DNA from: Litomosoides sigmodontis
Taxonomy: Eukaryota; Nematoda; Chromadorea; Rhabditida; Onchocercidae
DNA length: 64,000 bases
Assembly (NCBI GenBank): GCA_963070105.1
Contig: OY718804.1
Span: forward strand, 1,285,220 to 1,349,219
Direction: 5' to 3'
Position numbers and translations under genes: made by a program. The notes beneath the pieces were generated by a model. The model saw nothing but the letters and a program-made list of their open reading frames with translations, ran no database searches and was not told where the DNA came from. This document shows, in pieces, positions 11,226 to 23,100 of this stretch (its first letter is position 1; each line of letters starts with the position of its first letter).

Positions 11226-14200
11226 ATGGCTGAGAAATTATATGAAGCATTTTCGCATGTTGATGTGCTGAGAAGTCGAGAACCGCAATACTTTACATGT
11301 GATAAGGTTAGTGAATAAAATGCACATTATGATAGGGATAAATGTGATCAATCCAACTCACGAATGAAGTTAGAAATGGATGAGCAAATTGTAGTTGTAT
11401 GGGAATTGAATAGGAGGGTTGATAGCGTAGGAGAAAATGGGCAAAATTGCAATAAATAGATCGAAAGGTATAGTTGGGTGAAATTTTTGTTGTGATAGGA
11501 GTAGATGATGTAGAATAGCATTGCATTAGTTAGGTCGAGGTGGGTGACGAATATTAGGTGGGAAGGAACGAATCGTTTGATAGTGTTATCCTGTGTGAAA
11601 ATTTTAAAATTATTATTTATTTAAAAGGGAAGTAAGTTTCAATTATTTGATAAATATTTTTTTCAGTTTAAATTGAATGTACGTAGTAGTTTATCAGTGA
11701 AATGTGAATGTTTTCAAAATATATATGAAGATCCATCCATTATTTCTTTCAATTGAAGAGAAGTGTTTTGTTGAAAAAGAATTTTTTTAAAGCTTTATTA
11801 AGGTTTATTTTCTAAATATTTCTTTCATTTTAGCCATTAGCTGTAGATTTCGACGTTCTTACTGGCAATAAAAATTTCAAGAACAAGGAAATTGTTGAAA
11901 AGGTAGAAAAAATGGAAGTGATGGATATGGATCGTAAGCAAGCGACAGAAATGCACTCGAGTGGAGGATCGTCAACTTCACCTACCGGAACATCGGTTTT
12001 ACCGGCCAAAACATTTCTTAGTGTTCTAGAAGAGGGATGCAAAAAGTACTACGATGGTACGGCGCCAATTTTTACGCTTAGTCCCGTGGAAATGGTTAGC
12101 ATTGCACTTTTCAATTAAATATAATTGATATTTTCATATATTTTTATTTCTAATGACTGCAAAAATGTTTTATTCAGGATGTGTAATCAGAATGTGTAGT
12201 AATCTTAACATTACCTAGATGTTCCAGAATGGTATAACGGATTCCGTTTCTTACTGCATCTTGAAGTTATTTGTGACTTAGGAATGGTGCCGTATTCCCT
12301 TGTAAATATAATATAATAAAGCGCTTAAAATTTAATAAAAATTGCAAAAATTATTTCAGGGCAATTCATTTGCAGTACGATGTGAACTATACGGTATCCA
12401 AACAATAGGATATGGAAGAACGAAGAAAATTGCAAAACAATTGGCTGCAAAAGATATGCTAAAAAAAGTTTCTTTTTGACTTTTTTTTTGACTGTTTTAC
12501 TTTTTTGTACTTTTGATTCACTGGCTTCAAATTCAAATTCAGTCTGGCATTGTCTTTCCTTTTCTTCTATTGAAATTGATTCATTAACATAAATGTTGGA
12601 CTTATTTCAGATGATTGAGAAAGACTCATTCAGTGATTTTGGGCTCGGCAAAACAAAAGAAGAAGCATTGGCTAACTTGTGAGACTTATATTTTCCTTTT
12701 CATTTTTTTGCAAACATTTCAATAATTCGAACTGCGCAAGTTGTACAGATTATATCTGAACACGCCTTCCAAAATATGCTTTGCTTATTTGAAAAATGAA
12801 GTACACCGACATTCCAAAATGTTCAAATGTGTTTAATTCTGGACGCATCATAGGATTTTTTCCTTTGCATTAAGTAATTATGAAGGTTGCGAAAATTGCA
12901 TTTGTTTTATAGGGAAAGTATGGCAGTTGATTTTCGAAATCGAGGTAGCAACGATGATTCTATGGCGGAGAACTGGGTAGGAAAAGCAAATGAAAGGTTG
13001 GAATCTTCCTTTTACTTTTACAAAGCATTACGTGAACGTGCGGTCCTAGGTCATTTACCGTCCTATTTATCTGGATTGGTCACAAATAAAAGTTCTGCTC
13101 TGTTTTTATTTTCAAAACCAATCGTAAAACTCCTTGTTTCTTTCCATTTAGGTGCCGGAGGCTAAAATTATCGAATCCTACTTATGAAATCGATGAAGAG
13201 GGACCTCCAAATCAGCGAATTTTCATTGCTATATGCAAAATAGGGAAGGTCTATGTAGTGGCACATGGAAAAACAAAAAAGGTGAATCAATAATGCGTCA
13301 GAGAAATTTCATTATTTTATATAACCGACAGTTTCCAAGAGTTCTGCTTTGTCTTAGCTTTGCTCTGTACAATTCTTTTTTTCGCTTCCATATGACACTT
13401 CAGGTGAAGTAAATTAGCTAATTCGAGAACATTTATGTCGGCTTTTTTATATATGTATTAAATGTGTTACAGATAGCAAAGACACTAGCAGCTCAAAAAA
13501 TGTGTGCTCGATTGGAAAATTGGGAAGAACTAGAAGATGATGGTGAAAATGCAGCACTTGCTGCTGCCTCAAACCGAGATAATGAGGACACTAGCGAACT
13601 TAAAGCAAACGAAAGCACGGTATATGTTTGAATTGCAGATTGGAGAAAGTTTGAAATAAATGCACATGATTTTTTTAGACATATTTGTGTCGTTATGCTT
13701 ACTATTAATGCTGTTTCAGAATACCAGCAGTGCACCATCGCAAACGGTATTAAATCCAGGATTGTTGCATAAAGTTCGTTCAGCATTTCGAGATGGATAT
13801 GGTACAAAAGGCCTTACAGACAAGTTGACTGAATTGGTTAAATCGGGTGACGAAAATATCAGTAAAATTTTTCCAGACCAGGAGCTGAAATTTATATTTC
13901 TTGAACGAGATTTGGATGGTATATCTCTCTTTACTTTGTTATGAAAGTATCGTACATTTTGCTTCTAATAAAACGGTAGTAGATAGGAGCTGGAGGCATT
14001 TGGAACAAATGGTGTAATGGTTGAGCGTGAAAGAAAAAGAAATTAAATATTTACAAGAGTATTTTATAAAAATTATTCCAGGTAACTTTCAATGCATGTT
14101 GTCAATTAATAGTCCTACTGATGCAAAGAACGCCTTTTATGGATTTGGAGCCACGGAACAAGATGCAAAAGATTATGCTTCACGAAATGCACTTATACAT

Positions 14201-14251
14201 TTGGAATTGTTTGCAGGGTCTTCCGACTCACTAAATGCTAGTGATCCCTGA
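11226..14251 (+). CDS. rde-4: RDE-4-like double-stranded RNA-binding protein
   Basis: Exons 11226-11306, 11834-12094, 12360-12467, 12611-12678, 12913-12996, 13152-13281, 13473-13619, 13720-13918 and 14082-14251 join in phase to 415 residues (C. elegans RDE-4 is 385). dsRBD1 spans residues about 83-150 (TFLSVLEEGCKKYYDGTAP to TKKIAKQLAAKDML). A linker, KTKEEALANL, follows and matches the RDE-4 'TTKEEALSNI'. dsRBD2 begins at ENWVGKANE, the same context as RDE-4 'TENWVGKLQE', and ends TKKIAKTLAAQKM. A third degenerate dsRBD ends GFGATEQDAKDYASRNALIH and lacks the basic KK pair, as in C. elegans domain III. In C. elegans, RDE-4 binds long dsRNA and delivers it to Dicer. An extra micro-exon at 13987-14013 or 13987-14019 would also keep frame and cannot be excluded. 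Confidence 0.88.
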
Positions 14252-14571
14252 TAGACATAAAGAGTCGCTGGTTCTTTGACACCCGCTAAAAACCTTCGAG
14301 GAAGTATAAGTGGTTCCTTATAACAATTCAAAAAAATTTCAGTCTGATATGGATTTAAAGTTTATTATTTTCATGGCTTGCATCAATGTACCAAGAGAGT
14401 GCTTCCGAATTGGAAATTGATTCGGAAGTGTTATTTATATATGTGCAATGAAGTCTTATTTATATATGTGCAAAGTTCAAAGAAATTTTGTTTGATACAT
14501 TTTTTTTCAGTTTTACGATTATGTTCGGTTCATTGTTCGGTATTTGCGCTGTATTCTAGTTTGATTTATTG

Positions 14572-14577
14572 AATAAA
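14572..14577 (+). other. AATAAA polyadenylation signal of rde-4
   Basis: First clear AATAAA after the rde-4 stop, about 320 bases downstream. Confidence 0.5.
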
Positions 14578-15534
14578 ACTGTTTCCGGAAGCCATTGATC
14601 TCTCCTAAACATTCGATAACTTCAATGCTCAAGCTGAATTGACAATATATTAAATCTCATATAACGCTGCCACACTATATCGTATATGGTAACATCTATT
14701 CACCCTATGTAATAACCGCGGTTCGTGACTGTGTGTATTCACCCCGGTTCGCCTATTTTACTTATTACATAATTCGAACGCGGATCGCCATCTCCTTCAT
14801 GAATAACACACCCCCACAACTGTGCATCACCAATACCATCAAGTACGATTACAGTTCTCTTTAATTCATGGATTTTCTTATTGGATGTGGCCTATATTGC
14901 GTCTGCCCCAATGCTTAGATAAGTTTTTCATTAAATTCATTTATTACTTGGCAACTCTTTCCACTTCTTTGGCACCTTCATTGACTATTTATCGTAATTT
15001 CACAAAGAGATCTAAGCAAAAATATCATTTGATTCACTTATTATTAATACAATACTCACAAGAAATAAAATTCATTATAATAATATTAGAAACATAACAT
15101 AACCTAACGTAATATATTAATTAATGCTTTATATATATAAAAGTTTTTTTACGAACCGTACGCTCAAACAAATTAGGAAAATTTTTTTCAAGAAAAAATT
15201 CCCATTAACTGCTATTTTATATAACAAACGGATACATGCATCTAACATGACATATACGCAATGTGCCTATCTCACGCTGTTGCTTAACTGTTTTGTATTC
15301 GATGTGCTTCACTAGCAGTTTCGGTTTTTTCCTATTGCTCACCGATTTTAAGATGATTCCCAGACGTACTATTTCTTCCTATTTATACTTTTATTCTTTT
15401 TTCTTTTTCTTCACTGCTTATTTGTCATTTCCCATTTACCGTCCGTTCCTTATTCGCTGTTTATAAAATTTCTAACACATTTGATTTCCTTTTGTCTATA
15501 ATATTAATAGATATAAAAATTTTCCAATTTACCA
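14578..15534. other. Convergent spacer between rde-4 and coq-10
   Basis: A locally GC-richer patch at about 14690-14820 contains CCGCGGTTCG and CCCCGGTTCG. I could not fold it into a tRNA or assign it. The rest is AT-rich. TTTATT at 15390-15395 could be the coq-10 polyadenylation signal on the minus strand. Confidence 0.45.
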
Positions 15535-17042
15535 CTATCGAACTTTTCTCAAAATCTTAAAATCTTTGTAATGATCAAAGGATGGTGGACCATACTTGGT
15601 TTCAGCTCTTTTCAAGAATGCTACAACCATACTTTGCACAACACGATCAAAAAAGTAATGTGCAAGGGAAGTGTGAAATTGTGAGTGAAATTCAAAAGAA
15701 AGACTAAACAGGACAGTACAAGAACGAGTATTATCAGCTTGACCTGCACTAAACTGCCATGTTGACTCCAGTGTCTTGAATAGGGTTTTATCGATACATA
15801 CGGACTGAAAATATATTATGATTTTCCTGGACATATCCTTATGACATGAATCATTACTCATTAAAATTTGCAAATTACAGTTTTTAATGGTGCTTAAGCT
15901 GACGCTATCACTGCTATTCCATCATCATCAGTCTCAGTAAAAAAGAATATTTCAGCAAACTCAAAAGAAAAACACATCACAGTGTCTAAAATGCTACACA
16001 AAGAGCAGAGCATTCTGCATTTTGCAGTTTTTTTTTGTCAAACTAGTATTTTAAATTAAATAGGCTTAGATGACGAGCACATTTAAGAATATTCAAAACT
16101 ATTAAAGTCATTCGAGTAACTTACTCGAACTATACTTGGTTTTACTGTGGAAACTCGAGATGTATATGTTTCACAAACAGGTGGAAAACCAATCTGTAGC
16201 TGAGCGGTAAACAAATTTGGTGAGTGTTTCTGTAAACATAACAACAACTAAATGCAGCAAAATGGTTAATATCGTGCGATGAATTGTGTCGCAAAGCGAT
16301 AAATGTGCACAACGTATGAATGTTTCTTGTCTTAGTTAAATCAAAAAAAAAAAAAATTGGCAGATCAATTGAAATATTTGTAAAGTTTATTGCTATTTAT
16401 TAAAAAATGATTTACTTTAATGTTAGCACCTTGACACCACGGCACAAATTCAGGATATTCTGATACGTTTGCCGCAATGTTAAACATCTCCTCTGCAGTA
16501 TAGCTAAAAAAAATATAAAACTAAACTTAAAAAAGCAACATTTCATGATTTTTTTCATTGCTCAAAAAATACTTATCGGATAGAGGACGATTTTTGGAAT
16601 TCCACTTAATAAGAAATGAATGAATCACTGGAAGTATTATTTCGATTTTAACCTAATCAACAAACATAGAATGGTATAGACAAATTCATCATCCCTAATA
16701 ATTAACTTCTTCAATTATGACTACCATTCCTCTAAAACCCTGTAACTGAATAGTAATAACATTTACAATGAATTTGGATAACTGGTGTAAATCAAATGAA
16801 TCATAAATCATAAAATTTGTACATAAATTTTCAAGATTTATCCAATAAGATGATTTATTTGAAACTTTCAATCACATTTTTTTGATCAGAAAATGGAGCA
16901 TGTTTAGCGCAACGAATGAATACATTAAAAAATGTTACCCGACAATGCGTTTCTCCTGATATTCTTTTAAATTTGCTAGCTTTTTGAAGGAGAAGAATAG
17001 AGTTCTTCGAGGAATGAAGTAGACGTATTTCAATGCCATCAT
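15535..17042 (-). CDS. coq-10: Coenzyme Q-binding protein COQ10
   Basis: Four exons, 16939-17042, 16416-16503, 16125-16229 and 15535-15804, join in phase to 188 residues. The N-terminus (MMALKYVYFIPRRTLFFSFK) is a plausible mitochondrial presequence. The START/polyketide-cyclase-like domain follows: KEYQEKRIVGYTAEEMF, VSEYPEFVPWCQGANIK, AQLQIGFPPVCETYTSRVS, TVKPSIVR, LFKTLESTWQFS, then SFEFHSQFHTSLAHYFFDRV and AETKYGP. The order and spacing match human COQ10A/B. COQ10 binds ubiquinone in the mitochondrial matrix and is needed for efficient CoQ use in respiration. The start has two adjacent ATGs (17042 and 17039). An open stretch at 16570-16650 in the first intron was tested and left out because the listed exons splice in phase across it. 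Confidence 0.93.
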
Positions 17043-20000
17043 CGCACAGCAATTACAACATTTAATTGGTTGTTATGATAGGCCGAATCTTTTCTCTAAA
17101 CATGTTTAACACATTTTTTTTTCCTTTCATACTTCACATTGTAGGAGAATTTTTAAATGAAAGAAAAAACGCACAAGCAATTTTGCCTATATTACTATAT
17201 TATGTGGGTAACCGAAAATAACATATGCAAACTAACATGCAAAACTGTATAGGAAAAGAATGTGCAGTACATCTATCAAATCAGTCTGTTGCCACTGCTT
17301 GAAATTTTTTCCTTTTTTAAATTTCTTAAAAGATATCAATCACTCAGTGCAATGTTATGCGTAAAATAATTCACTATGACTGTATCTTCTTGATAATTTA
17401 TCATCATCATCATTATTATTACCTAATAAAGATGAAACAATACTTCATTTTATGATCGCTTTAGCTATAACAAATGAAAAATTGAAGAGAAAAAGAAAAC
17501 ACTGGCAAATCAATGGTGTTTCATGCAAACAATTTCGTTCATTCAATTTGGCAAACATATAGTTTAGTTTTCGAACTCATAATACCGCTATTAATTTTCA
17601 TGTAAAACTACTCAAATTTTTTTTAAACAATGCCTCACAATGGCTACTATCATCGTGCTTATCATTACTTATGCACTATTTAATGTTGCGCAGAGTTATC
17701 AAACTGTCGTAAAGCAATACAAAAAGCAGTCACAAACAATATTCAGATATTATAGCACAATACCCGAAAAACAATTTCATAAATTCATTCGAAAGTCTCA
17801 ACAAAATATTTAAATATCCCAACCACAAATGCTAAATTTGCACAAAAATACTAGAGAAAAATGGTAATGGTATTAAACAATAAGTTGAGGTATGACGTTT
17901 GTTTCGTAATGTGAAATACGACACCCACCGAGGCATTCAATTTAAAAAAAAAAAAAAACATTTCCGTGTTAACAAAAATGAATGGCATAGTGAAATAGCA
18001 GGTAAACAATTTAAGAAAAACCAAAAATGATGGAATTTCAATAAAAACCAACCTTACTATTATAACATAGAAAGAGTAAAATTGCAAATAACATGTAAAT
18101 TTACTAACCAATACTTCATTATTAGTTAATATTACTGCTAAAGAAGAAAATCCAAAAACTGATATGAACGGAAAAAAAGTGTTAGTGATTTAAAAAAAAA
18201 ATTTTTCATCAACACTTTTTTTTTCATCCGTTAAATTTTTTTTTTCACCCTGCATATCAATATCAGTTCACATTTTGAACTTCTAATTCACCGTAACAAA
18301 CATATTCCATGAGAAGGAGCAAAGATATAGTTTTGAAAATCACTTAACACATTAGCAATTGTTAAAAAGTAGTTAAAAATTACTAATAGCATCTAGTAGA
18401 AGGAGATTATGATTATGATACATGCCCCAAACTAGAACTATTCATAAATTTTACGTCATAGTTTAACGGAATGTGCCACGCTTCGCTATCTTCTCAAAAC
18501 ATATTAATTGCCATTACTAAAATATTAATTGCCATTACTGACATTTTGGTACAAAGTTATCATTGGAAAATAATGCATTGAACAAGTGGATTATATAAGC
18601 AATGATGATAGTGATTATAACATATATTTGCCGAATAGATGAAACAACTTGCAACAAAAAAAAAAAAATTTCTTTTTGCTAAGATAGGAATGAAATTTAT
18701 AGGTGAAGAAAGAATAGACGTGTTACAATAACTAGATGTTTAGTAATTTCTGAACACAAACAAATGTTCTAGGTGGAGAAAAAAAAAATGTTCTCTATGA
18801 TAACAAATTTCTTTTTAGGAAAAAAAACGACAAAACTACCCGATGGCAAAAACGAATATTAATGTGTAATGAAGATACCAAAAAAAAAAAAAATTACTAA
18901 ACTATAGATTGTAAGAGATAACTATCTTACAACCAGGATAGGAAAAAATTCGCAGAGTTACACGATATTCCCACCTTAGCTATCAATAAGTGAACCAAAA
19001 CATAGAACATTTTGCAAAAGCATTCGTTAGCAAACTGTTCTCTGCTGATCTTCAACATAAAGATTTAAACATATAAATCTCACCTGAAAATCGATTTTAT
19101 AAATTTGCAAAAATCATTCTCGAGTAACGCTTTTTACCACAAATTTGGAAAATTACAAGAGGCAAAGAAATACTGAACACTTAGGAAAGTATTCATTATT
19201 AAGTATCTGGAATAACATAACAAAGCAAGCAATAACAGAAATAACATCAGTGCTTACTATCTCTTATCACGCACATTCTCCAAACTTGCAAATTTCAACA
19301 ATTTAACGGGAAAAAAGCATCATTGACCTCTCTAAAGCAAAACCAGAATAATACAAAATCACAGTCAAGTAAAAACCGACAAAAATTCCATTGCGATATC
19401 ACTTCGAGAATGGAAGTCCTTTATCAGTTTTCTACAACTCATAACAAAACCTCAAGTATTCTGGATAATGGCCTCAAAACTGTAGTTGCGATATTAAGTT
19501 TTCAATTACTGGAATCATTCCCCATGCCCATACCAACGAAACAAAAATTAAAAGCAAAAATATTTGCTCCTCAACAGCTTTTCTTCTCTTCCTTAAGAAC
19601 CATGACTTCAGATCTCTTTGAACAAGCGCAACTAAACAAAAATGTTATTTTATTGCTTCCTAAAATACTAGAAACTTTGTAGTAAACTGATATAAAAAGT
19701 AAAGCAATACATTATAAAAAATAAAAATTTGAAAATATAAAACTAGAACAAACGAAGTTTGAATCAGTAGTGATGCAGATTCAATACAAAATACTAATTA
19801 TTGCTTAAACTGATCTAAATTTTAGCCCAAACAAGAAAACATTTGCAGGGCACTCTTGGACTGAACATAGCAAAACAAAATGGAAAAAAAAACAGAGAAA
19901 GAACACAAACAAAACAAGTCAATAAATATAAACGAATCAATAAGTGTTAAAAAGTAAAATCATATAATTTCGCATTTTTCAAAAATTCAAAGAACGTATC

Positions 20001-20160
20001 ATCGAAAGTATTCGATGCAATATTTTGTTTCATAACATTTTTTTTATTGCAATTTTTTATATTGCTAGTGCCTAAAATCCCAAAACATAAACGAACATCC
20101 ACCGAATGACGCTGGGTAACAACTACATTTATTTATACAATTGGGAAGACTGCGGAGTTC
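17043..20160. other. 3.1 kb without a supported gene
   Basis: AT-rich sequence with many A/T homopolymers. The only sizeable open frame is plus-strand 19323-19682. From its first ATG it would encode about 90 Ser/Leu/Lys-rich residues without recognised domains or splice support, and I do not call it. AATAAA for stt-3 reads on the minus strand at 20128-20133. Confidence 0.5.
20128..20133 (-). other. AATAAA polyadenylation signal of stt-3
   Basis: The minus strand reads AATAAA about 28 bases past the stt-3 stop codon. Confidence 0.6.
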
Positions 20161-23100
20161 TTAAGAACGCTTTGGTGGTCGACTTCCTTTCACTACTATA
20201 GGTTTTCCTCGCACAATACCTTTCTTCAACTTATCCTAAAAATTATTGTTCATATGCCAATCGCTTAATAATCCAAAGTTAATATAACAAAGCACTGCCC
20301 AAACACATAATGAGATCTAAAAATTAGAGCAAGGGTTCTCTAGTAACAAATATAAGTGCTATGAAAAATTTTTACGAGTAACGAAAGTTCAAGCGAAAAA
20401 TTTAGTTACTTCATATTAATTTCAAAAAATGGAGATATTTGATAGGGATAGTACGTACCTTCGTTGAATAGGAACTTGACACTGTCTGTTTTCTCCTATT
20501 TTTTTTTGGAATCATTGGTCTGTTCTTTTGCTTCAACACTTTGTAGATTCTCACAAGCCAGTTCTCCGACGTGTAAGCTTCTTCCAGGTGTTCCAATACA
20601 ATATTTTTCCGGCCAATTATATATCCGCGAGTTCGATCGTAACCTGACTGTTGCCGATAATCCGCCTGAAGCATCATACGATTTGAAAATAAAAAAAAAG
20701 ACTGAGATCTTGACTTCAAAATAATAAATACTTTGAAATATCATAACAATTTTCAGCCATTCAACACACTGTTTAGACTTATCACTGATTCCAAAAAGAC
20801 ACGGCCGAGCTACACAGCCAACTAAAGGGTTTGCCGTGCCGTTCTGTATCTCTCATACCGAAAAATTCGGAATGTATCTGACCATGTTTCGATACCTATT
20901 ACTGCTATACTGATACTCCGGTACATTCAAAACATTCACCTCGAAATCTCCAAAACGATAATAGCTTATTTTGTACATTACGGAATTTAACATCGTTTCT
21001 GAAGCTTCTGGTCCAACGCTGTAATCACCCGACTCTGTGAAATAATTTGCTTCACGTATCTCCTTCGGATGTTCACCTTCAGCTATTCGCACCATCCATA
21101 AAAATTTATTGATATCGTCACCTGGAAGAATTTAAGTAGCCAATTTTGTATCAGTAAAAAGATTCTTCAGCATAACACACATTGATTTCTTTTTTTAAGC
21201 AATATAAGGCAAAACTAGCTTTAAAATTGAATTTTTGCAAAAAAAACCTCGAAAGAATTACTTAAAGATTTTATTCCATCTGTCACATATTCCAAAAGAG
21301 CTGATTAGAATAGAAAGGAAACTCAAATTTATCGGTAAAATAAGAATTTGATTCGGTATTTCCTAATTAAATTTAATGAAATGAGCAACAAACCCGAATA
21401 ACCAATAACGCCACCAAAAATAACCAATACATAATCGACGTCCAGTGCTTTCATGATTTCATACGCTACTGACTCATTCGATGCCATCGCTTTTCCAACC
21501 TAAAAAATAATCACCTTAGTTCTCAATGGCTTCTATAAAAGTAAGACAATTTAAGAAAATAACAGAAAACATTATCAACTGTTCAGTATACATAGTAGTA
21601 GCATTTGAAATTATGATAAGAGTGCTACTTTGCTCACAAGGTAAAATAAAATATAAAAATGAATTTGTCATCGAGCATTCGATTATCTTTCGGTTGAGTT
21701 ATATGAACTTCAAGTTTTCAGCTGCAGACTTTCTATGCAGACTATCTATTAAAAGTTTTACTCATTAACATCGATACTGGAGGAAGAACACTAAAATAGA
21801 AGTTAGTTACAAGAGCTATATGTGAATTATTCCATGTATTGTTGTCCACCAAGGTAGTGCGGTTCGCCATACCAGCTATTTGATAACCGTAATCCCACCA
21901 ACTCATCACACGGGCATTCTCGTCTGTATTTTTTCGCAACCAGTAATAGGCCTCACGAAAATCATCTAATATTTCACGATTCCTATAATAATCAAAAGAA
22001 TTGCTTTTTTTTCTGTATTATTCACATAGTAAAATCACTCAGTAATTCAAGACTGAGGAGGAAATATCAACAACAGCATTTCAATTCTTATTGCACCTTT
22101 GATTTTTTAATCGTTATTATCTTAATAACAATCATTTTTGTAAAACGTTGCATACCCCTCAGCGGTGTGCGACTGTAAGACAACGGATGGATGAGAATAT
22201 GCATTGCTTGTAACGTATGTACAATGCACAACGAACATTAGCAGCAACAGAACGAGTACCACTGAAACGCTAGATCGTGCATTCATTCCGATAGATACTT
22301 CATCAGTTTCCGGTGCTGACTGATTCGTCCATGAATCATTTTTACGACCTTTTCCAGCCTTGTCGTACAAACTTTTGCTTTCTTCTTCGTTGCTAACACT
22401 GAAAGAGTTTCCTATCTTATAGTTCATTATTCATCGGTTACTTGGACAAATAAGGATGGAACGGAACAGCTTTCAAGACAATACTGTGTATTTTTCCGTG
22501 ATGCACCCCAGTAGATATTTGTGCTTACAATGATATAAAGTACTTAAGACGAGAATAAAACAGTAAAACATGAATTTATGCGGATCATCACTATTTAGAC
22601 GAGCTGTCTGTATGTAAACATCAATTATGGTTGCTTTTTCTGCAATGACAAAAAGCAATGTCTTATTTTTCCTTTTCCACAAACTTATTTTGCAAAATTT
22701 TCTGCAGCCTTACACATTACAGAACGTTATTATGGCAAACAAACTAGCAAATATAAGAATTGCAAATCAGCCAAAATGAACCTTTTTGATTGACTGCTCT
22801 CATCGACCAGATACCTCTCATAAGTATAAGAGAAAGCTATTCCAGAAAGCATGCAAACAACTGGAGTAAGCGTAAGCAATAAACGAACCATTACACCGGC
22901 AAAGTAAACAGCAGTTATTGCATACAATATCACTGAAAAGTAAAGCTTCTAGTTCACCACAAATGTTTATCACGAAGGGAGAACGAAAAACAAAAACGAT
23001 CTGTGTTCTATACAGTAGTGAAAGTTGAAAAGCTTGCAAGTTCGAGGATAATGTCGTGAAAGTTAAAATACGAAGGAGTTGAAAATGACTGCAGAGATTT

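Noticed and set aside
14690..14820. GC-richer patch with GGTTCG words as a tRNA gene
   Set aside because: No cloverleaf with matching acceptor and T stems could be found.
16570..16650. Possible extra coq-10 exon (NSKNRPLSDN)
   Set aside because: The exon at 16939-17042 splices in phase directly to 16503 and yields the conserved EKRIVGYTAEEM context, so the stretch is intronic.
19323..19682. 119-codon plus-strand frame
   Set aside because: It opens with TTG rather than ATG, with no recognised domain, no neighbouring exon and AT-rich composition; chance is more likely.
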